This document shows positions 26,354 to 34,444 of a stretch of 64,000 nucleotides of DNA, one piece after another; positions within the stretch are counted from its first letter, which is position 1, and each line of letters starts with the position of its first letter. The notes beneath the pieces are model-generated. The model worked only from the letters and a program-made list of their open reading frames with translations, searched no databases and was not told where the DNA came from. Source of the stretch: Candidatus Accumulibacter affinis. GTDB taxonomy: Bacteria > Pseudomonadota > Gammaproteobacteria > Burkholderiales > Rhodocyclaceae. The stretch is from assembly GCA_016713625.1 (NCBI GenBank), contig JADJOT010000002.1, forward strand, positions 186,001-250,000, in the 5' to 3' direction. Made by a program: the position numbers and the translations under genes.

Positions 26354-26525
26354 CGCGACCCCGATCGCTGACCATCCGGCCGCCAATTGAATAATGGTTT
26401 GGGATACCCAGCGACTGGTTGAGCACCTGGGCACGATGCGCTGCGACATTGCCGATGGCGAGCATCTGCACCGCGCGGCGAAAGGCTTCTGGATCGGTTA
26501 CCGGCTCAAAGGGCGAATTACTCAT
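26307..26525 (-). CDS. Small hypothetical protein (72 aa)
   Basis: From ATG 26525 the product reads MSNSPFEPVTDPEAFRRAVQ and continues with an alanine/glutamine helix and SLGIPNHYSIGGRMV. The ATG overlaps the stop of the preceding gene (ATGAGTAA), which supports translation. I do not recognise a characterised family. The C-terminal 20 residues are very polar (DRGRDDERSADES). It overlaps the next small frame by 47 bases, so a frameshift joining the two cannot be excluded. Confidence 0.45.
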   Translation of the reverse strand: MSNSPFEPVTDPEAFRRAVQMLAIGNVAAHRAQVLNQSLGIPNHYSIGGRMVSDRGRDDERSADESNGGRNA

Positions 26526-26895
26526 GATGTTCCTCCAGAGAAAGCAAAAAGGCGGCGAAGGAATCCGGCGCGGCTTCGGAGACTTGCTCGAACTGTCCAA
26601 TAGCCAAGAGCTCGAAACCCTCACCCGAATTCGAGAACAGCTGCCAGTTGTTTACCAAGCGGCGGTAATGGTGCCAAAACAGGCGGCGTGCGCGAGCAAA
26701 GCGGCGGCGTATAACCCGATCAAGCACCTCATTCAAACGCCCGCGGAACTTCAGCAAGCTTGGTATCGTGTTGCCCCGATCAGTATCGAACGGAGCATCG
26801 TTTACCGGTTTGAAAAACGCGCCGAGCGAACGGTAACTGCCCTGAAACTGGCGCTGGGCCAGAACGTCCATTTCGCCAAAATTCGCCTTAAGCAT
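26518..26895 (-). CDS. Hypothetical protein (125 aa) between Shedu and the ATPase module
   Basis: ATG 26895 overlaps the Shedu stop by 8 bases (ATGCTTAA), which fixes the start. The product begins MLKANFGEMDVLAQRQFQ. Its middle contains FDTDRGNTIPSLLKFRGRLN followed by EVLDRVI, which lines up with the C-terminal end of the TOPRIM-like protein two genes downstream (IDLDRASSMPSFDRFRERLN). A basic stretch (RRRFARARRLF) and a hydrophobic acidic tail (FAAFLLSLEEHHE) follow. No family recognised. Shared segment, position and coupling suggest a link to the ATPase/TOPRIM pair. Confidence 0.5.
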   Translation of the reverse strand: MLKANFGEMDVLAQRQFQGSYRSLGAFFKPVNDAPFDTDRGNTIPSLLKFRGRLNEVLDRVIRRRFARARRLFWHHYRRLVNNWQLFSNSGEGFELLAIGQFEQVSEAAPDSFAAFLLSLEEHHE

Positions 26896-28129
26896 GCCCT
26901 TCTCCGTTTGGCTGAGACACATTTCGCTTCATCATGGCAATGATGTTTTCTAGTCTGCGCAGCAGGTCATCGTAGGTCATGACGTCGATCATGTTGGCGT
27001 ACTTCCTTCGGATGATTTCGAAGTCGAAGCGCTGTTCACCCGAAAAGTCGTTGTCGCGTCCGAGCAGGATCATCGCCTTAGGATTAGTGATCTTCAATTC
27101 CATTCCATCGGGGAGTTCGCTCTTGCGCTTTTCGTATATCTCCCGCTCTCCAGCCTGGCCCCACTTGTTCAAGTGAAACAGGTATTTCTCCGCTTGCATC
27201 ACCGACCCAGCAAGTTCGGTTCGCGGCGTATGGTTGTCACGGTATTTGTTGCGGGACAGCAGCGCATTGGCGAAAGGCTTCTTGACCTCAATGATGTCAA
27301 TGTTTCCATTGGCATCCACCAGCATCAGGTCAATGTAGCGGTCAGTCACCTTGCCGGTTTTCGAGTAAAAGTCCTTGATGTGCACGTTTTCGAGCACGGC
27401 GATGTACTTCGGGAAGACAAACAACAGAAGTTCCAGAATCTTCTCTTGCCAACTTTTCTCTGTGTAACTATCCGCAACCTTGAGCATCCCTTCCAGCTCG
27501 CTGTGGATATATTCAAACTTTTGGATCTCGAAATTTTCAAGGATGCTATTTCTGGATGTGGCAACAAGACGTTTCCTCTTTGCCAGATAACTATTGAGTT
27601 TGCCTTCCGCGTCTGAAAGCGTTCCAAAGTAATCTTTGAGCACACGTGAGATACGTGATCTGGCGTAGTGGGTCAGTTCACTGGATGTCGGGAAGGTTTG
27701 AATGAGCAGCTCAAAATCGATCAACGGAATTGCATTCTCGTTTTCACCGCCGACAATGATTTGTTCATCGATCAATTCGTCAACTTTTCGAAAGATAGAA
27801 ATATCTCTGTTCGCAACGAATACTTGAGGCTCAAGCTTCATGGCTTTGTCTAGCAACAGGTCGTGTTTCAGCTCAAGAATGGCTTTGTCAATTCTGTAAT
27901 AGCCATCTTCGGCTGCACCCAATCTGAAAATACGCTCTTCATCATCCTCATCCTCATCGTCAGCTTGCTGGGGCTGTGAAACGAGATCACCAGTAGTGAA
28001 GGTAAACGTCCGACGCAGGGTAACTTCGTCATCCTGCCTGAGCTTTTCATCAAGCCACTGCACGCTGTTGAACCGATCGGGCACATAGGTCAAAAGCAGG
28101 CTATCCGCCTGTTTTGAAATCTTGATCAT
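26888..28129 (-). CDS. sduA: Shedu-type anti-phage nuclease (DUF4263)
   Basis: The 413-residue protein has the SduA C-terminal nuclease domain. The PD-(D/E)XK core reads VTDRYIDLMLVDANG near residue 266 and IDIIEVKKPFAN near residue 280, followed by SVMQAEKYLFHLNKWGQAGE and a strand KAMILLGRD. The N-terminal 200 residues are a variable sensor-like region with an acidic patch (DDEDEDDEER). Shedu is a single-gene defence system that nicks or degrades invading DNA. GC content is visibly lower than in brxC or pglZ, consistent with separate acquisition. The start overlaps the DUF1016 gene stop by ATGA and the stop overlaps the next gene by 8 bases. Confidence 0.85.
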   Translation of the reverse strand: MIKISKQADSLLLTYVPDRFNSVQWLDEKLRQDDEVTLRRTFTFTTGDLVSQPQQADDEDEDDEERIFRLGAAEDGYYRIDKAILELKHDLLLDKAMKLEPQVFVANRDISIFRKVDELIDEQIIVGGENENAIPLIDFELLIQTFPTSSELTHYARSRISRVLKDYFGTLSDAEGKLNSYLAKRKRLVATSRNSILENFEIQKFEYIHSELEGMLKVADSYTEKSWQEKILELLLFVFPKYIAVLENVHIKDFYSKTGKVTDRYIDLMLVDANGNIDIIEVKKPFANALLSRNKYRDNHTPRTELAGSVMQAEKYLFHLNKWGQAGEREIYEKRKSELPDGMELKITNPKAMILLGRDNDFSGEQRFDFEIIRRKYANMIDVMTYDDLLRRLENIIAMMKRNVSQPNGEGHA

Positions 28130-29271
28130 TGACTGCCACCGTTGCTATTGCCGTCATCCACTTCTTGCAACTGCTGCAAGTCATTCTCGATTTCCTCCAC
28201 CGTCGGCAACGCGCCCTTCAGGTTGTCCGGTAAGGCTTCCACCAAGGTGTATTCGCTCACGCCCATGGGTTTGTTCATGTCGCGCAGGGCAAACTCCACC
28301 TCGATGTTGTTTTTGTCGCGGCACAGCAGCAGGCCAATGGTGGGCTGGTCGTCGTCGCGTTTGAGCAGGCTGTCTACCGCCGACAGGTAGAAATTGAGTT
28401 TGCCTGCGTACTCGGGGATGAATTTGCGGTTCTTGAGCTCGACTACCACGTAACACTTCAGCGTGACGTGATAGAACAAGAGGTCAATGTGGTAATCGTT
28501 ACCAGCAATTTCCAGGTGGTACTGGCGGCCGATGAAGGCAAAACCCTTGCCCAGCTCCAAAAGGAATTGGGTGATGTGCTGGGTGAGTTGCCGCTCGACA
28601 TCCCGCTCGTTGTACAGCACCGTCATCGCCATGAAGTCAAAGGTATAAGGGTCTTTGATGGTTTGCTGGGCGAGGTCGGACTGTGGCAATGGCAAGGTGC
28701 GGGAAAAGTTGGTCACCGCCTTGCCGGTGCGGGTATACAGATTTGACTTGAGTTGCAATGCCAGCACATCACGGCTCCAGCCTTGCTCAAGGGTTTGGTT
28801 GATATAAAAACCGGCTTCGGCCACGCTGCTGCACTTGGTAAAAATCAGGATGTTGTGGCCCCAGGGAATTTCCTTCAGCAACACAGAAAGCTGGCTTTCA
28901 GCCCCTGCCCAAGGTGTATCGCGTAATTTGGCAACAGCCTGTTGCCAAATTGCAGGATTGCAGTAGAAGCGAAAGAAAGCGCGGCAATACCGCAGGTTCT
29001 TGGATGAAAAGCCGCCGATCTCCGGGAAGGCTTGTCTCAAGTCGTGACTGAAGGCGTCGATGAACCCGCTTCCCCATTGGGCGTGGGATTCCCGATCAAC
29101 AATTTGCGCCCCGATGTCGTAGTAGAGGGAGATCAATTCCCCATTGGCGGCCAGAGCGACTTTCATCCGTGTCGCATGGATTCTCTGCTTGATGGTCTTG
29201 AGCCAGTCCTGATAGTCGGCCAGTGCAGCGGTCGGGAGAGTCAGGGGACTGGTCATGGCGGGGTCACTCAT
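28126..29271 (-). CDS. PDDEXK nuclease-domain protein (YhcG/DUF1016 family)
   Basis: From ATG 29271 the product is 381 residues. The N-terminal DUF1016 half has ISLYYDIGAQIVDRESHAQW and LRQAFPEIGGFSSKNLRYCR. The C-terminal PD-(D/E)XK nuclease half has YHIDLLFYH near residue 265 and VVVELKNRKFIPEYAGKLNF near residue 278. These proteins occur in defence islands and next to restriction-modification genes; the biochemical role is not well established. The ATG overlaps the pglX stop (ATGAGTGA), so it is coupled to the BREX methyltransferase. A GTG three codons earlier is also possible. Confidence 0.88.
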   Translation of the reverse strand: MSDPAMTSPLTLPTAALADYQDWLKTIKQRIHATRMKVALAANGELISLYYDIGAQIVDRESHAQWGSGFIDAFSHDLRQAFPEIGGFSSKNLRYCRAFFRFYCNPAIWQQAVAKLRDTPWAGAESQLSVLLKEIPWGHNILIFTKCSSVAEAGFYINQTLEQGWSRDVLALQLKSNLYTRTGKAVTNFSRTLPLPQSDLAQQTIKDPYTFDFMAMTVLYNERDVERQLTQHITQFLLELGKGFAFIGRQYHLEIAGNDYHIDLLFYHVTLKCYVVVELKNRKFIPEYAGKLNFYLSAVDSLLKRDDDQPTIGLLLCRDKNNIEVEFALRDMNKPMGVSEYTLVEALPDNLKGALPTVEEIENDLQQLQEVDDGNSNGGSQ

Positions 29272-32200
29272 CGCTGGCACCTCCCGTCACCGCTTTCACC
29301 TCCGCCAGAAGATCGCCGAACTTGCCGTAGTTCACCTTCACGCCATCGTCCAGATCGAGCGTGATGCGCCGGTCGGCGTAGTGGCGCAGTTTTTCGTCGT
29401 AGGCGAGCAGTTCCACGTGCTTTTTCTTCAGCGACTCGATCTGTTTGGCGATCTTGTTGCGGGTGGCGGTGGAGGTGGCAGCGTCCCTGTCTTTCTCCAG
29501 CATTTCGATGCGTGACTGCATTTTGCCGGTGAGCGGGACGACGTATTCGGCGCGCATGCGGGCGAGCGTGCCTTCGGAGTAGCGGTGCAGATAGACCAGG
29601 GCCTGGAAAGCGCTTTGTTTGCCGCTGCTGAAGAGCCAGTAGATGGGGCGCTTCTTGTAGGTTTGCAGGTGGTCCTTGAAGAACCTGTCGGCGAGGTAAC
29701 GGCGGACCGTCTCGTTCGGCGTCTCGTTGCCCTTGTTGCCCAGGCTTTCGGCGAGCCAGGCCATGTTTTCTTCCAGGGTGTCTGGCCCCCAGACGGCGCG
29801 CAGGAATTCGCGCACACGGTTGGCGGCATCGTCTTCGAACCACAGGTCGTCGGTGACCGGGAGGATGCCGTCGGCGTCGGCGGGGAAGGTTTTGTAGCGG
29901 GTGGTGTCGAAGCCGACGTTGCCGGCGTGGGCGTAGATCAGGCCGGGCTCGTCAAGACTGTAGCGGCCCATCATGCAGCCGATGGCGTAGGAGAGCAGGC
30001 GCTGGGAGTCTTTTTCGCGGTCGGCGCGGTTGAGGGTGATTTGGTCTTCTGGAACCTCGCGGGAGATTTCGTCTTGAAGGCCGTAGGCAAGAACAAAAGC
30101 AGCGTTATTTGCTTCTTGAATCTCTTTGAGATCCAGAATCCTGTTGCAGCATATCGAATGCCATTCCGACCAAGCCTTAGAGAGGGATGTTCCTTTTTGC
30201 ATGCGCCACGCAATTGCTATCCCCAGGAAATCCCAGGAGTCCTCTGTAGCATCCCAATCAGCTTTCGCAATTTCAACCGCCCGGGATGCTCTTTTCGCGA
30301 CTTGCGATTTTTCCAAAGGTTCGACATACGGAAGCAACCCAAATGGACCTTCGTGATAATCCATTGTTTGGGACAGAGCCGAGAAAAACGCTTGAGCAAC
30401 ACATGAGTTGCCAAAAGCCAACAGGTTTGGAAGCGTAAACGGAGCAATCGGAAAGCAAACGGCACCTTTTGACTCAAATATGAAGCCTGCGGGTGAGTGC
30501 CGCATTGAAAAATCGCTTGAAGTCAGCGTAGACCATGTCGCTCCCTCAACACCATAAAATCTTTCGTTCCTGATTGAAGATCCCGGGTGAGATCTTAATT
30601 CGGCCCCATTCCTGCGCCAATCAACTACGTACTCAAGATTCCCGTACCACCTACGAAAAGCGCCACCTTTTTGAATTGGAACCCAGTAGTTTTGAGAACT
30701 GAACTTGGCTGCGTCGAATCTAGTAATGTTCATAAATGATACTTCTTGCCAATGCCGGAGGAATCGCTCATTTTCCCCAGTATCAAGGCCCTTCTTGGGA
30801 TTAGCTATCTTGCCCAACAATACACCGATACTCCAAGCCTCTCTGACTTTATCGCTCGCCCAGTATGCTAGCGGTGCCCCAGGCACCTCAGTAAAGCTCT
30901 CTTGATTACGAAAGTACTCATCTTTCCTCGTGTGCTGCAAGAACACCTGCTGCTTGTCGGCATTCTTCGGTGCGCCATTTAGATTTACAAATGATCCACG
31001 GAATCCAGGAATTCGAGCCTTCGAGATTGAAAAGGCAGACGCCTGTGCAATCTTCGAATTCATTTCCGGGAAACTATTGAACCCAATCTGAACTAAAGAA
31101 TTAACCGCTCTTTGCTCAAGGAGACTTCTTCGAAGACTTTCAAACGTCGAGATGAACATCCAACTTTGCATTGTTACCAACGTCGCTGTGCCTATCTGAT
31201 TCTTTGCGAATTCAAGAGATCTCACAATAAACATGGCGAACAAGTCAGCCTTACCTGTACGAAGCGAATCTTCAGCCCAAGACTTCAAGAACTCTGGCAG
31301 ATTCTTGCCACCCATATACGGCGGATTCGCCACCACCGCATCGAACTTCATCGCCAGAATCTTCGCCTGCTGCACCAGCGGCACCAGATCCTGCGCCGCC
31401 GCTTTGGCAAACACATCTCCGTTCTCGATGGCCCTGGCAATCCCATCTTGCAGTCCGGCCAATCCACCCTCCAGCAACTTGGGAATCTGAATCAGCGACC
31501 CAAAAGTCTTGGCATGGGCGAAGCTGTCCAGCAGCGAGCCCAGCACCGTCCGGTCGATGCCGTGCGGCGTCACGTGGCCAGCGAACTCGTCGAGGTCCAT
31601 GCCGGCGCTTTCCTGAAAGGACAGCACGTTCAGCTTGATCCGGCCATCCAGCAGGCGCCGATCGTCCGCCCGTGCCTTCATCAGCAGCGCGAAGCCGGCC
31701 AGTTGCGCGGCGCGGTCGTCGATGTCGAGGCCGTAGAGGTTTTTCTCGAGGATCAGGCGAGGAATCGAACGGGTCCGGTAGCCGCGCTCCAGATAGATCC
31801 CCTTCAGCACCGCGTAGGCTTCCACCAGGATGTGGCCGGAGCCGCAGGCGGGGTCGAGCACGGTGATGGCTTCCGGATTCAGGCTGCCGCCGTCCTCATC
31901 CACCCGCGCCTTGATCAGGGCATCCAGTTGCGCCTGCACTTCCGGCGTCTGCTCGGCCGGCTCGATGTAATACGGCCACTGGCCCTTTAGGTTTGAAGCG
32001 GGATTGGCCATCAACCACAGGCGGCCGACGCTGTTCTGCACCAGGTACTGGACGATCCAGTTCGGCGTGAAAAGCTGCGTGGCGGCGGGGATGTCCTCGC
32101 TCTTCACCACCTTGCCGATCACCTGGTCCTTCTTCTCGCTGATGTAGAACTGGTACAGCCAACCGATCACCTCGACTTCATTCCAGTCTTCGTCTGGGAT

Positions 32201-32821
32201 CGCTTCCACCAGTTTGGCGACGACGGAGTCGGTGCGCTCCAGGTTGCCGGGAAGCAGCAGTTCCGATTCGTCGTCGATGCGCTCGAACAGGAAGGGCATG
32301 GCCTTCGACAAGGCGTTGCACTGGGCGACCAGCAGCAGCCGGTACAGTTCGCCGTCCTGGTTGCCGGCCAGCTTCATGTCGGCAATCTGTGCGGCGTTCA
32401 GCCCCGGCAAGACACCTGCCAGTTCAGTGGCATGAGTGAGTATTTCCGGCAGGCCGCCTTCGCGGCTGGAGAGAACGCGGTGGCCGTGGCCGAGATAATC
32501 ATGGATTTCCATGTAGCGCAGCGCGGCAAAGCGGTTGAACCAGGTGTAGGCAATGGCTTCCGCCGTCTCGCCAAAGCCAGCGCTCTGCGTTCCTGCGGAA
32601 ACTTTTTGCATGCGCTTGATTAAGCGTTCGCGCTGCTCATGCACCTTGGCCGGCCACGCCTGCCCGGCGATGAGGGTGACATCACCTTTTTTCTCGCTCG
32701 GGGCAACTTCGAGCTTGCCGTTCTTTTCCGAAATACCCAGCAGATTGGCACGCGCCACGACGGCGGCGATGAAGTCCTTGCGGGCCTGTGGGGCGTAGGT
32801 CTTGAGCTTGGCTTTGTTCAT
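29264..32821 (-). CDS. pglX: BREX adenine-specific DNA methyltransferase PglX
   Basis: PglX methylates adenine in the BREX recognition sequence so that the host genome is spared. The 1185-residue protein has the SAM-binding motif LDPACGSGHILVEAYAVL near residue 322 and the catalytic NPPY (FDAVVANPPYMGG) near residue 502. A long target-recognition region (about residues 520-920) and a C-terminal helical part follow. The recognition-region DNA (about 30.1-31.3 kb) is visibly more AT-rich than the flanks, as expected when specificity domains are swapped by recombination. It lies 3 bases after the AbiEii-like gene. Confidence 0.96.
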   Translation of the reverse strand: MNKAKLKTYAPQARKDFIAAVVARANLLGISEKNGKLEVAPSEKKGDVTLIAGQAWPAKVHEQRERLIKRMQKVSAGTQSAGFGETAEAIAYTWFNRFAALRYMEIHDYLGHGHRVLSSREGGLPEILTHATELAGVLPGLNAAQIADMKLAGNQDGELYRLLLVAQCNALSKAMPFLFERIDDESELLLPGNLERTDSVVAKLVEAIPDEDWNEVEVIGWLYQFYISEKKDQVIGKVVKSEDIPAATQLFTPNWIVQYLVQNSVGRLWLMANPASNLKGQWPYYIEPAEQTPEVQAQLDALIKARVDEDGGSLNPEAITVLDPACGSGHILVEAYAVLKGIYLERGYRTRSIPRLILEKNLYGLDIDDRAAQLAGFALLMKARADDRRLLDGRIKLNVLSFQESAGMDLDEFAGHVTPHGIDRTVLGSLLDSFAHAKTFGSLIQIPKLLEGGLAGLQDGIARAIENGDVFAKAAAQDLVPLVQQAKILAMKFDAVVANPPYMGGKNLPEFLKSWAEDSLRTGKADLFAMFIVRSLEFAKNQIGTATLVTMQSWMFISTFESLRRSLLEQRAVNSLVQIGFNSFPEMNSKIAQASAFSISKARIPGFRGSFVNLNGAPKNADKQQVFLQHTRKDEYFRNQESFTEVPGAPLAYWASDKVREAWSIGVLLGKIANPKKGLDTGENERFLRHWQEVSFMNITRFDAAKFSSQNYWVPIQKGGAFRRWYGNLEYVVDWRRNGAELRSHPGSSIRNERFYGVEGATWSTLTSSDFSMRHSPAGFIFESKGAVCFPIAPFTLPNLLAFGNSCVAQAFFSALSQTMDYHEGPFGLLPYVEPLEKSQVAKRASRAVEIAKADWDATEDSWDFLGIAIAWRMQKGTSLSKAWSEWHSICCNRILDLKEIQEANNAAFVLAYGLQDEISREVPEDQITLNRADREKDSQRLLSYAIGCMMGRYSLDEPGLIYAHAGNVGFDTTRYKTFPADADGILPVTDDLWFEDDAANRVREFLRAVWGPDTLEENMAWLAESLGNKGNETPNETVRRYLADRFFKDHLQTYKKRPIYWLFSSGKQSAFQALVYLHRYSEGTLARMRAEYVVPLTGKMQSRIEMLEKDRDAATSTATRNKIAKQIESLKKKHVELLAYDEKLRHYADRRITLDLDDGVKVNYGKFGDLLAEVKAVTGGASDE

Positions 32822-32824
32822 GGG

Positions 32825-33790
32825 TCAGAGACGATCCAGATGCTGGGCGATACGTTCGAGAATGGCGGAAAACGGAACCTGGCCGGCGTAGTACAAGGCA
32901 GCGGTTTCGCGGTATTTGGTTTCGTAAAAAGAGCGCACTGCGGGCTCATTCAGCAGGAAAGCTTCGTTGCTGGCGATGTGCAGATTGTCGCCGGCGCGGA
33001 AACGCTCGACCTTGCGGGCGTGGTAGGTGGGCGTGCCGATAAAGGCTTGCACTTCCGGGCTGGCCAACAGGCAGTAGATGTCGTAGTAGTGGCGCAAGAA
33101 ATTCTTGGGGAAGCGCGTGGCCTCCTGCTGGAGCCGGAACTTGGTGGAGACGGTTTGCAATTTTTCGACGAAAGTGTAGGCCGGGCTATAGCAATAAACT
33201 CCGACAGCACGGTTGTCGATCACCGCCATGTTGGCTTGCAAGGCGGCATCGAGCGCCCACGATGAAATGGTGCATGGCGCGTTGGGTACCGTGTCGTCAA
33301 AGCCGACTTCCAGCAGGATGCCGTCTTTGAGGCCAGGCAGATCACCGGCGGTGACTGGGTAAATCAGGCGGATGCCGGCGTTGCGACCTTTGGCGTCGTC
33401 GAATTCGGTGAAACGCTCGACGGCAAGCAAACCCGGAATACTGATCTGCTCGGCCAGCCAATCGAAGAAGCGCTTGCGCGACGCCTGGTGCGCCGGCTTG
33501 TCGTGGTTCTTGCCAGCTTTCACCTTGAATTCGGCGGGCGGATCAAAACGGACGTCAATGTCTTCGGAAAAGCGCTGGATCAGTTGATAGCCCTTGGAGA
33601 GTGAGGTTCCTCCTTTCAACTGGAACGACCAGCCCTGCTGTTGCAGCCCCCACAGACAATGCATCAGCCAGTAGTCCTTTTCGACAAGAAAGGGATTCAG
33701 CTCGCGTTGCTTGGCCAGCACCCCCAGCAAGAGCGGGAATTCCGGCGTGTCGTGGAGAAAAGGCAGCAATGCAGGCTTTAACTCAGGCAT
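32825..33790 (-). CDS. AbiEii/AbiGii-type nucleotidyltransferase toxin
   Basis: The 321-residue product belongs to the AbiEii-like nucleotidyltransferases. The DNA-polymerase-beta-type active site reads LKGGTSLSKGYQLIQRFSED near residues 60-75, followed by IDVRF, giving the G-S-x10-D-x-D arrangement. Other family segments are NPFLVEKDYWLMHCLWGL and KNFLRHYYDIYCLLASPEVQ. AbiEii toxins add nucleotides to tRNA and arrest growth, and are controlled by an AbiEi antitoxin encoded just upstream. The start overlaps that gene's stop by 8 bases (ATGCCTGA), the normal bicistronic arrangement. Confidence 0.85.
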   Translation of the reverse strand: MPELKPALLPFLHDTPEFPLLLGVLAKQRELNPFLVEKDYWLMHCLWGLQQQGWSFQLKGGTSLSKGYQLIQRFSEDIDVRFDPPAEFKVKAGKNHDKPAHQASRKRFFDWLAEQISIPGLLAVERFTEFDDAKGRNAGIRLIYPVTAGDLPGLKDGILLEVGFDDTVPNAPCTISSWALDAALQANMAVIDNRAVGVYCYSPAYTFVEKLQTVSTKFRLQQEATRFPKNFLRHYYDIYCLLASPEVQAFIGTPTYHARKVERFRAGDNLHIASNEAFLLNEPAVRSFYETKYRETAALYYAGQVPFSAILERIAQHLDRL

Positions 33791-34388
33791 CGAACCAGTC
33801 CCGGGTCAGGCGGCGCGTGGCGGCAGAACCATATTCGGCCAGCGCCTGGCGCAAAGCGGGGCTATCGAAGCGATCCAGACTCTTGCGGGCATTGCGGACA
33901 ATGGCATCCTGGTCCTCGGCCAGCTCATCCAGATTGTTCAGGCAATCGACCCACAGGAACTCCATACTCAATTCCTCGGGGAAACGGTGCTTGACCCGGA
34001 AATCATAAGTCCGGCCACCGAGCTTGAATTGGCCGTGGCGCTTGTGGTTGTAGACCAGCGTTTGGTTGTAGAGCTGCGTCGTGCCCAAGTGCAGGCTGTT
34101 GTAGAAGCTGGGATTGAGCAGGAGGAAATGCCGGTCTTCAAGAAACTTGCCGACCATCGCTTGATCATTGGGCGGTGCGTCGCCAAAGAGGGTCTTGATC
34201 GGCGCGTAATACAAACCCTGGGCGGCACGGTGCAACTCGCCAGCGTTCAGCGCCAGTTGCAAATCGCGATCGACCGCCCGCGACTGGGTTGCGAGGTCTT
34301 TACGGCGATAGACGCCACCGGGCTGGAGCTGAAACCGTGGCGGCGCTGCGGCCGGGGCTGCGGTTGTCAATTGGGCGCGTTGTTCCAT
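33783..34388 (-). CDS. AbiEi-like antitoxin/regulator (DUF6088 type)
   Basis: The 201-residue protein has an N-terminal winged helix (GGVYRRKDLATQSRAVDRDL, then LNAGELHRAAQGLYYAP), the organisation of AbiEi-type antitoxins that bind their own promoter. The C-terminal part (FLLLNPSFYNSLHLGTTQLY, HKRHGQFKLGGRTYDFRV) is the probable toxin-neutralising domain. It directly precedes the AbiEii-like toxin gene. A 57-base AT-rich gap separates it from brxC, wider than most other gaps in this block, so the pair may have its own promoter and autoregulation. Confidence 0.75.
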   Translation of the reverse strand: MEQRAQLTTAAPAAAPPRFQLQPGGVYRRKDLATQSRAVDRDLQLALNAGELHRAAQGLYYAPIKTLFGDAPPNDQAMVGKFLEDRHFLLLNPSFYNSLHLGTTQLYNQTLVYNHKRHGQFKLGGRTYDFRVKHRFPEELSMEFLWVDCLNNLDELAEDQDAIVRNARKSLDRFDSPALRQALAEYGSAATRRLTRDWFDA

Positions 34389-34444
34389 TGAATAAACCTC
34401 ATTGACGTTTCATGCAATGATACCCCGATTTATTGCCCCGCGGC

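Noticed and set aside
26204..26525. The 72- and 49-residue frames as one frameshifted gene
   Set aside because: Both frames have an 8-base overlap with the neighbouring gene at their outer end, which favours two separate frames; kept as a possibility in the entries.
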